Origin: Anthopleura xanthogrammica
Lineage: Eukaryota; Cnidaria; Anthozoa; Actiniaria; Actiniidae
DNA length: 64,000 nt
Assembly (NCBI GenBank): GCA_964019055.1
Contig: OZ025210.1
Span: forward strand, 15,828,332-15,892,331
Direction: 5' to 3'
Of this stretch, positions 59,401 to 64,000 are shown in pieces. The notes beneath the pieces were generated by a model that worked only from the letters and a program-made list of their open reading frames with translations, searched no databases and was not told where the DNA came from. Each line of letters begins with the position of its first letter. Position 1 is the stretch's first letter. A program made the position numbers and the translations under genes.

Positions 59401-61758
59401 ATGACGAGGCAAAGATAGTTGAAGGAAAAGACTTGTATATCACTTGTGCAATAAGTCCAATATGCCTAGCCAATATTACATGGGTTCGTGTGCTTCTGCA
59501 TGAGACCTACAAATTGGAAAATGATAAAGTAAACAGTGGTACACTGGTTATTCGAAATATTTCTCCAAGTCAGCAAGGGGAGTATCAGTGCCAGGCTTAT
59601 GACAAGAGAGATGGCATTTTGGGAATGGCTCATGTTTATATTACGGTTATGTGTAAGTATAAACGCAGCGCTTCAGTTATAGACACGCTGGACAAGCTCG
59701 ACAAGCATTTTGCTTTGCATATAGTCTATGATTCCTATCTGCGTTTTTTTATTTTTTTGTGCGTTTATTGTTATAAGCACTGCGGTTGTTGTAAGCAAAA
59801 AACCGCATTTTCCTCATTCCCTGTGAAGCAAACACGTGTATCACTTCCCTCTTGTAATGGTCAATGGTAATTACTAAACTGGGCACAATCGAAACTGTTA
59901 TATTTCTTAACTTTTAATGAAGAAAAGATCAAGTACAAATGACGGAGCATGAACACCTAAAAATATGAACGATACTTTTTTATATTTTTAGACAAGCCAG
60001 AAATAGATCAAATGCTGTCAACACAACACAATATTTCATGGTTGGGTGATACCATCTACTTACGCTGCGTCGCCAGAGGTGTGCCAGTGCCCAATGTCAC
60101 GTGGTATGGGTTAGATGGCAGGATTATTGTGAATGGAACCTCCTCTTATCCGGGAAATAGCACGCTAAAATTACTAAAACTAAATAGTTTGGACTTTGGG
60201 ATATACATTTGTCGGGCTAAGAACAGATATGGAATCGCGTGGCACAATGTTACAGTGACACGATACTGTGAGTAATTGAAAATATTGAAAATATTAAATA
60301 TATTCCACAAATTATTATGACAAATACATCATGGAGCCAATGTGCGTTGGGTGCTTACAATTCCACCTAAAATACAAAAACGTATTTCATATACAGTGCG
60401 CGTTGGCTTAGGCGGCGGAGCTGGGGATGCCTTATCAACTCCACTTTTTGGGGCCTAAATTCACATTTTGTGACGAATGTGATGTAAAGATATACATGGA
60501 CAACGTAGAAAAGAAAAATACTTACAAAAATTTGATCAAAATCAAATTATTTTGGGTCTTTCAAATGAAAATTGTGAGTATATTGTTAAATAGAGGGAAG
60601 AAGAATGTTATCAGGTAGATCCGATGATTTTTGATCATTCGTGTTGGAGAACTGGGTCAGTCAAATATGACAGAAACCTATGAAATATTTGACATTATTT
60701 TTGACAGCTTTCGCTGCACTTTACTCAGTGTAGAAATCAAATGTTTTGCCAGGTCCTTGCAGGCAGAGACAACCGAAGAAGAAGAATGAGAACAAGAATG
60801 TGAAAAAGAATAACAAGCCAACAAATTCCTTTGGTGAGTTTCACGATAAAACATTGCAATCTTAAGGAAGTAACGAGAGTACTTATAGAGGCTTTGCACC
60901 ATCACCGCCATAACAGGATGCACAACAATAGAGTCCTTTTCCCTGGGATACTGCATTATTTCTCATGTAAATCATGAATAATTTTGGTTCTCTTTGATAT
61001 TTTAGCAGATTCAACTGCCAGTATTGTATTGCTATCATTATCCGTGGTATCAATTTTGATCAATGTCTTTCTTTCGTTAATCCTCCTCTGCAAAACTCTT
61101 AAAAGTGAGTAAGTCATTATCAAACCAGGTTTAATATTGTAAATAATAGTATAGTTAAGTGAAACTTAAGATCAACAAAAGTAGGCCTTCTATTTGAAAT
61201 GGGCTGCGTTTTCGGTTTGAATGAATCAGACATTAAACTAACTGAATGACTGACTGACTGACTGACTGAATGAATGACTGAATGACTGTCTGACTGTCTG
61301 ACTGTCTGACTGAATGACTGACTGACTCTCTGACTGACTGACTGACTGACTGACTGTCTGACTGACTCACTGTCAGACTGACTCACTGACTGACTGACTG
61401 ACTGACTGTCTGTCTGTCTGACTGACTGACTGTTAGACTAACTCACTGACTGACTGACTGACTGACTGACGTGGCGGCCTGCCTGCCTGGCTGCATAGCT
61501 GCATCGACTTTTTCGTCAATTAAGGATGACTTAGCAAATTAATATTTTTGTATCGCTGCTTGTACCAAACTAGGTAAAAATTTTCCACAGACTAAAGGAT
61601 CAAAAGAAACATCCAATTCTGCTGAAATTCTATATAACAGTGACAGTACAGGTGCAACTGGGCAACTCGTCCTTGGTAACATCAATTCTGAACCACCAAC
61701 GGCAGTCCAATCAGAATCAACGACGAATACAAACGTGGCAGTCCAAGGGCATTACTGA
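50430..61758 (+). CDS. IgSF membrane receptor gene C, five Ig-type domains
   Basis: Eight plus-strand exons join in frame (1,965 nt, about 654 aa), all introns phase 1. 50430-50505 signal peptide (MVTGLDSGSYIFTAILLMLL), donor GTGAGT. 57733-58119 and 58341-58718 are V-like domains sharing F-x-W-x-Y, an STCPPRLL/TTCPARLL block and a TLVISNVT-to-Y F strand; the B-strand Cys is absent. 58999-59277 Ig (VTINCSANG ... TYECQANN). 59368-59652 Ig (YITCAIS ... EYQCQAYD). 59992-60267 Ig (IYLRCVARG ... IYICRAKN). 61006- or 61009-61104 membrane helix (IVLLSLSVVSILINVFLSLI), with a NAGNAG acceptor. 61574-61758 tail with one membrane-proximal tyrosine (EILYNSD), ending QGHY. An 81-nt basic exon at 60753-60833 would also keep frame. 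Intron 1 is 7.2 kb, of which 5 kb is the inserted viral-like element. Surface receptor; ligand unknown. Confidence 0.85.
52443..53201. repeat. Left terminal inverted repeat of the Polinton-like element
   Basis: About 759 bp, near-identical to the inverse of 56679-57436. Its inner end is complementary to the last codons of the ATPase gene of the right arm. Confidence 0.95.
53256..54074 (-). CDS. Acidic zinc-ribbon protein of the Polinton-like element
   Basis: 272 residues from ATG 54074 (MKRRRVSVDE). An acidic, serine-rich N-terminus is followed by a conserved-looking globular stretch at about residues 55-130 (ILYWNSHGEMTHHQRRIPTN ... RAPRGLKTFTNGLAELDLEK). I associate that pattern with unnamed proteins in viral-like elements of invertebrates. 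A long Glu/Asp-rich linker leads to a C-terminal segment with four CxxC pairs (CYVC, CPNCC, CDVC, CKDC), which could bind two zinc ions. It lies 65 bp downstream of the small gene on the same strand, suggesting one transcription unit starting at the palindrome array. A DNA-binding, replication or transcription role is plausible but not shown. Confidence 0.8.
   Translation of the reverse strand: MKRRRVSVDESTEPELSEDSSDEEEQFSKSDENEINRMVRQLPKSIPRQKAQDLLHSMVASKDILYWNSHGEMTHHQRRIPTNMKELIEYALLPYNPDVRAPRGLKTFTNGLAELDLEKNLIRNKMLLADLVTRQPEDDYDTDASDSETESNNETEESQEENDSKEQEDSESESEDEEEEERGCYVCQEPKSFSKILVAQCPNCCWHEAYHSPQNELVVCDVCSNAFAINAKNTKQMFYRCKDCDSMHTLSLKSNTLKPLVITQKPEEIDEE
54140..54466 (-). CDS. Small basic protein of the Polinton-like element
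   Basis: 108 residues starting at ATG 54466 (MSQLLRDNFGYLHLL); upstream codons to 54505 are in frame but lack an ATG. The core reads LAHCPEPQRKNLLATATPE, an EVCHNLLQGTIPIS stretch, QKERLRPHKDNIRALA, then a basic KTKKKILVQKG patch followed by a hydrophobic C-terminus (EVLPPLMSALSLFLL). I recall short proteins of this pattern (a helical domain, K-rich patch, QKG, hydrophobic end) next to packaging-ATPase genes in invertebrate viral-like elements. The function is not established. The pattern might suit a DNA-condensing or minor virion protein. It is the first gene of the left arm, nearest the array. Confidence 0.7.
   Translation of the reverse strand: MSQLLRDNFGYLHLLAHCPEPQRKNLLATATPEQVHVMSEVCHNLLQGTIPISLGQKERLRPHKDNIRALAHASVPFKTKKKILVQKGEGFVGEVLPPLMSALSLFLL
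54506..55172. promoter_or_regulatory. Divergent control region with TATCGATA palindrome array
   Basis: Between the two divergent genes, 54541-55090 holds 16 exact TATCGATAG sites, mostly within the 12-bp palindrome GCTATCGATAGC, plus several one-base variants (CTATTGATAG). Much of the array has an exact 23-bp period (for example six sites from 54769 to 54884). Units are joined by CAGATACCA/CAGATAGCC linkers. TTAAATAG (55124-55131) and, on the other strand, CTATAAGTAC (about 54525) could be TATA-like elements at the two sides. The octamer TATCGATA equals the Drosophila DREF-binding element. A bidirectional promoter, a replication origin, or both are inferred. Confidence 0.8.
55173..56726 (+). 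CDS. A32/FtsK-HerA-like DNA packaging ATPase
   Basis: 517 residues from ATG 55173. An N-terminal C2H2 finger (Cys5, Cys8, His18, His23) precedes the ATPase domain: Walker A GMTGSGKT at 77-84, Walker B VIVIDD at 149-154, then a GSHHRNLSVIFLMQNLY block at 172-188 carrying the expected polar sensor, and YLVLFKNPRDKLQ. This order is that of the A32-like genome-packaging ATPases of Polintons, adintoviruses and related viruses, which pump DNA into capsids. The C-terminal 200 residues are Pro/Ser/Thr-rich and probably disordered. The last ~15 codons lie inside the terminal inverted repeat. It is longer than typical Polinton ATPases (about 250 residues) because of the finger and the tail. The frame is fully open. 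Confidence 0.9.
   Translation: MARTCSLCQKSVQNLSSHLSRVHRMNGPERTFWFQQGKIFKDGNHLSQNTASQIGSGQTVQCARFQLLHPFTALVAGMTGSGKTVWVQNLLKHATQVISPPPQRIVWSYSQWQPTYDYMMKTIPRIEFVKGIPHDIDEDGFFDPRINNVIVIDDQMTETSNDKRIMNLFTKGSHHRNLSVIFLMQNLYFQGKIMRTLSLNAAYLVLFKNPRDKLQMMTLGKQMYPGKSEQFIQKYEAAVQRPYGYLFVDLKPNTPEECRLRTNVLPDDQPVSKTNPPTTISQYGGQSDVTQSIANYFERQSYLQLPILKTIQNLEEQMTNILSEPNLPTELRMKEYSPLYNRYLALQQQIQSGSPHSSRLGTVQTPQAPPSANPSLPTSLKSPENVSSTRLTSDSGYVTPKTKTPSFLQRLTSKIRTPTLELSRAGASASTGVPSTPLRTITSLDQPSSTTSFSTPKTQFPPPPPDFLPTPPTSKGNPVKWISYQDSDKYHNKILKPARRSERLRAIAKSIPKWEKL
56679..57436. repeat. Right terminal inverted repeat of the Polinton-like element
   Basis: About 758 bp, the partner of 52443-53201. It includes the ATPase stop codon (56724-56726) and ends at CTACTACT before the target duplication GGGGGC. 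Confidence 0.95.
61243..61472. repeat. (GACT)n-type microsatellite in gene C
   Basis: Interrupted ACTG/TCTG tetranucleotide repeats in the last intron of receptor gene C, between the membrane exon and the tail exon. The minus-strand SQSVSQ-rich frame across it is an artefact. Confidence 0.95.
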
Positions 61759-62019
61759 CACTGCACTGACAAGTAACTGCACAAGCACTGACAAGTAATT
61801 CTGTAAAGATGTCATCCCTGCGGAATTACGAGCACCTTAATCCTACAACCCATCAACACAATCACCAAAGAGGCTTCCAAACGTTCGGAAATCACCACCA
61901 AAGCAGCTACGAACAGCTTCAGCAAGTCCCTTCTTTCTCAGTTTACCAAAAACCGCACAAACCTAACGACATAGAAAGCTCTCTTTAGAGGAAGGAAAGG
62001 TTAAATATATATTCTGATA

Positions 62020-62054
62020 TAGCAATAGCAATAGCAATAGCAATAGCAATAGCA
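62020..62054. repeat. (AGCAAT)n microsatellite
   Basis: Six hexanucleotide units about 260 bp downstream of the gene C stop codon, possibly in its 3' UTR. Confidence 0.9.
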
Positions 62055-62619
62055 TCGGGAGAGATGGTGGGCTCTGAAAATATATAAACACAAGAAAAAA
62101 GAAATGCTTGGTTTTTAATGAAAACAAGTTTACATACGTATTGCTTGAAATTCTTAGTTTAACAAATACGAACATATATGGACGGTAGAGCTTGTGCTTT
62201 ATAAGGTTCCATATTTGTTCAAAAAATGGTCGCAAGCCTCAAATTACAAAAAAAAAATTATATAGCATTTAAAAAAAAATGGATGAGCCCCTTTTTAATC
62301 TTAGTTTTCTACTCTTGTACTCAAAAGCTGTATTTTTGTCAATCTTAAAGAAATGTCATGGCGTAGTAATTGCACTGTCGTATATCACCTTAAACTGACA
62401 TGTTTGCAGAGAGTTATTTGGTGGCATGGGCCTGTATTCAGTTAGCTAACCAGCTAGACATATAATTGTGAAGAGAACTAGAGAACTGTCTTGTCTGCTA
62501 TTGTTGTGTGTTGAATTAGTACTTTGATGTTTGAATTGCTTTTTCTATGCGTTGTATTTGATAGAAAGTTCTACTAAGTACTTGTTAAAGGAGCTAGGCC
62601 GGCTATTAAAACGTTTAGA

Positions 62620-62860
62620 CTTTCAAGTGGCTCGGCTGACCACTTTAAATGGCGGTCCCGTCTCTCCACACTTCATCACTAACCAATATCGGAGGGGACG
62701 TAAAAGAACCACTGAGGACGTAAAGAAACGGTTACCCTGGCAGTGACCACCCTCAGTGTCTACACCTTATACTAACCACCTCTCATGATTGTAAAGCGCC
62801 TTTGATTATATCCATATAGAAAGGGCGCTATATAAATAATAAATCATTAAAATCATTAAT
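62620..62860 (+). mobile_element. LINE/SINE 3' tail
   Basis: A non-coding stretch ends in GATTGTAAAGCGCCTTTGAT then AAGGGCGCTATATAAATAAT. This is the same kind of 3' tail as the LINE copies at 21578 and 48890, though the sequence upstream differs. The AATAAA inside this tail could serve as a polyadenylation signal for gene C. Confidence 0.6.
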
Positions 62861-62985
62861 TGGAAGCACGACACAAATATTCATTTGGAGCAATTAAAAA
62901 TTATGATTCCATGCAAGGGTGGTCAAAAATATACGTGTGGAAAACAAAGAACTTCTTTAAGGCCTGTACTTTGCCTTTAAAATAA

Positions 62986-63254
62986 TTCTTATTCTTATTC
63001 TTATTCTTATTCTTATTCTTATTCTTATTCTTATTCTTATTCTTATTCTTATTCTTATTCTTATTCTTATTCTTATTCTTATTCTTATTCTTATTCTTAT
63101 TCTTATTCTTATTCTTATTCTTATTCTTATTCTTATTCTTATTCTTATTCTTATTCTTATTCTTATTCTTATTCTTATTCTTATTCTTATTCTTATTCTT
63201 ATTCTTATTCTTATTCTTATTCTTATTTATCTATCTATCTATCTATCTATCTAT
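62986..63254. repeat. (CTTATT)n then (ATCT)n microsatellite
   Basis: About 40 perfect hexanucleotide units (62986-63226) are followed by seven tetranucleotide units. Confidence 0.97.
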
Positions 63255-64000
63255 ACATGTATCCCTCGATGCTCACTAAACGATCTCCCTTCTATTTAAT
63301 TTTGCTACGATAACTAATGAACCTACTGGTAAGTTTGATCGCATATCAGGCCACGTGCCCTGTCGTTGACAATACCTTCCTTGAGAACCAGCAAAACTCA
63401 GAAAGGGATATGATATGTATTCGGGGGGGGGGGGGGGGGGGGAAGAACTACAATATGACTAAAAATATAATAATGAATGAATTTCGGTTCTGATACTTGA
63501 ATTCTACATTGAATATGATGCTAAAGGAGCTGATGGCAATTTGGACCACGTGCCCAGTCCTAGTTGCCCGGCAACACAAAGAAGTACATATGTGGTAATA
63601 AAAAGAGAAGAAACAGTTATCAAAGTAAATATGGTGAAGCAAAGAATATTACGAAGACCATCGTTAGTTTGGTCGGAAATCAAAATCCCTCCTTTTTTAA
63701 TTCTTTCACGAAAAATATACAGGCGACTAAGAACTAATAAATGTTAACATGAATAATCAGCCGCCTCACAACGAAAAAAAATTTTTCGAATTGGAAGTAT
63801 AGAAGAAAGCCAGTGGTGATTGTGGAAGATTCAGTCTTCATAGATATAATTATTAGGTTGCTGCTAAGATTCTTCTCATCTACACGTTGGATTCGAATTC
63901 GATAGAAAGCTTTTCGGCCTTGTAATTGGAGTAAGAGAGAAATGAACAAATGCGCATTCGGTATAAGGAGATGAATTAACATGATCAAAGGCGTGATGCG
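63255..64000. other. Intergenic end of window
   Basis: A run of about 20 G lies at 63423-63442. No coding segment is supported. Confidence 0.5.

Noticed and set aside
60678..60956. 92-residue minus-strand frame inside gene C
   Set aside because: It lies in an intron of the opposite-strand receptor gene and lacks domain or splice support.
61120..61386. SQSVSQ-rich minus-strand frame
   Set aside because: Translation of the GACT-type microsatellite.
1..64000. tRNA and rRNA genes
   Set aside because: I saw no cloverleaf with A and B boxes and no rRNA-like stretch; the only tRNA-related sequence is the BEL primer site.

Overview
This is an AT-rich animal nuclear window without prokaryotic features. 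Spliced immunoglobulin-superfamily (IgSF) receptor genes with phase-1 introns, BEL and Ty3 LTR retrotransposons, L2/CR1-type LINE 3' ends, foldback elements and long microsatellites all point to a marine invertebrate. I think a cnidarian, probably an anthozoan, is most likely. That rests on remembered family resemblance, because no search could be run.

Host genes. Three IgSF receptor genes can be assembled from splice sites and phase arithmetic. Gene A (410-2005, minus, cut by the left edge) and gene B (19778-26057, minus, 8 exons, 496 aa) are paralogues inside a duplicated block (1-3150 and 24912-28530). Gene C (50430-61758, plus, 8 exons plus one possible cassette exon, about 654 aa) has two V-like domains, three Ig domains, a membrane helix and a short tail. 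Gene B ends in a tail with five tyrosines. In all the V-like domains of A, B and C the B-strand cysteine position is occupied by a W-x-Y motif.

Mobile elements. From left to right: a BEL element (5313-11366, 181-bp LTRs, tRNA-Tyr primer site) inserted in a palindromic DNA element; a broken transposase-like pseudogene (12201-14392); LINE 3' fragments; a DUF3504-like fragment (18004-18294); a LINE insertion in duplicated block B (26913-28260); a foldback element with TTAA ends (29051-30092); a Ty3 element with 99-bp LTRs and three in-frame stops (30485-34693); a 6.45-kb element with about 700-bp terminal inverted repeats carrying an intron-containing transposase-like gene (34841-41290); and further LINE and GC-rich repeats.

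The most unusual object is a 4,994-bp element at 52443-57436 inside intron 1 of gene C. It has about 758-bp inverted repeats starting 5'-AG and a 6-bp target duplication (GGGGGC), both Polinton/Maverick hallmarks. It encodes only an A32/FtsK-like packaging ATPase on one arm and two small proteins on the other. These diverge from a roughly 550-bp array of the palindrome GCTATCGATAGC. No polymerase, integrase, protease or capsid gene is visible.

Long stretches (3150-5105, 14400-16000, 43010-46990, 48900-50400, 62860-64000) show only repeats, hairpins and microsatellites.
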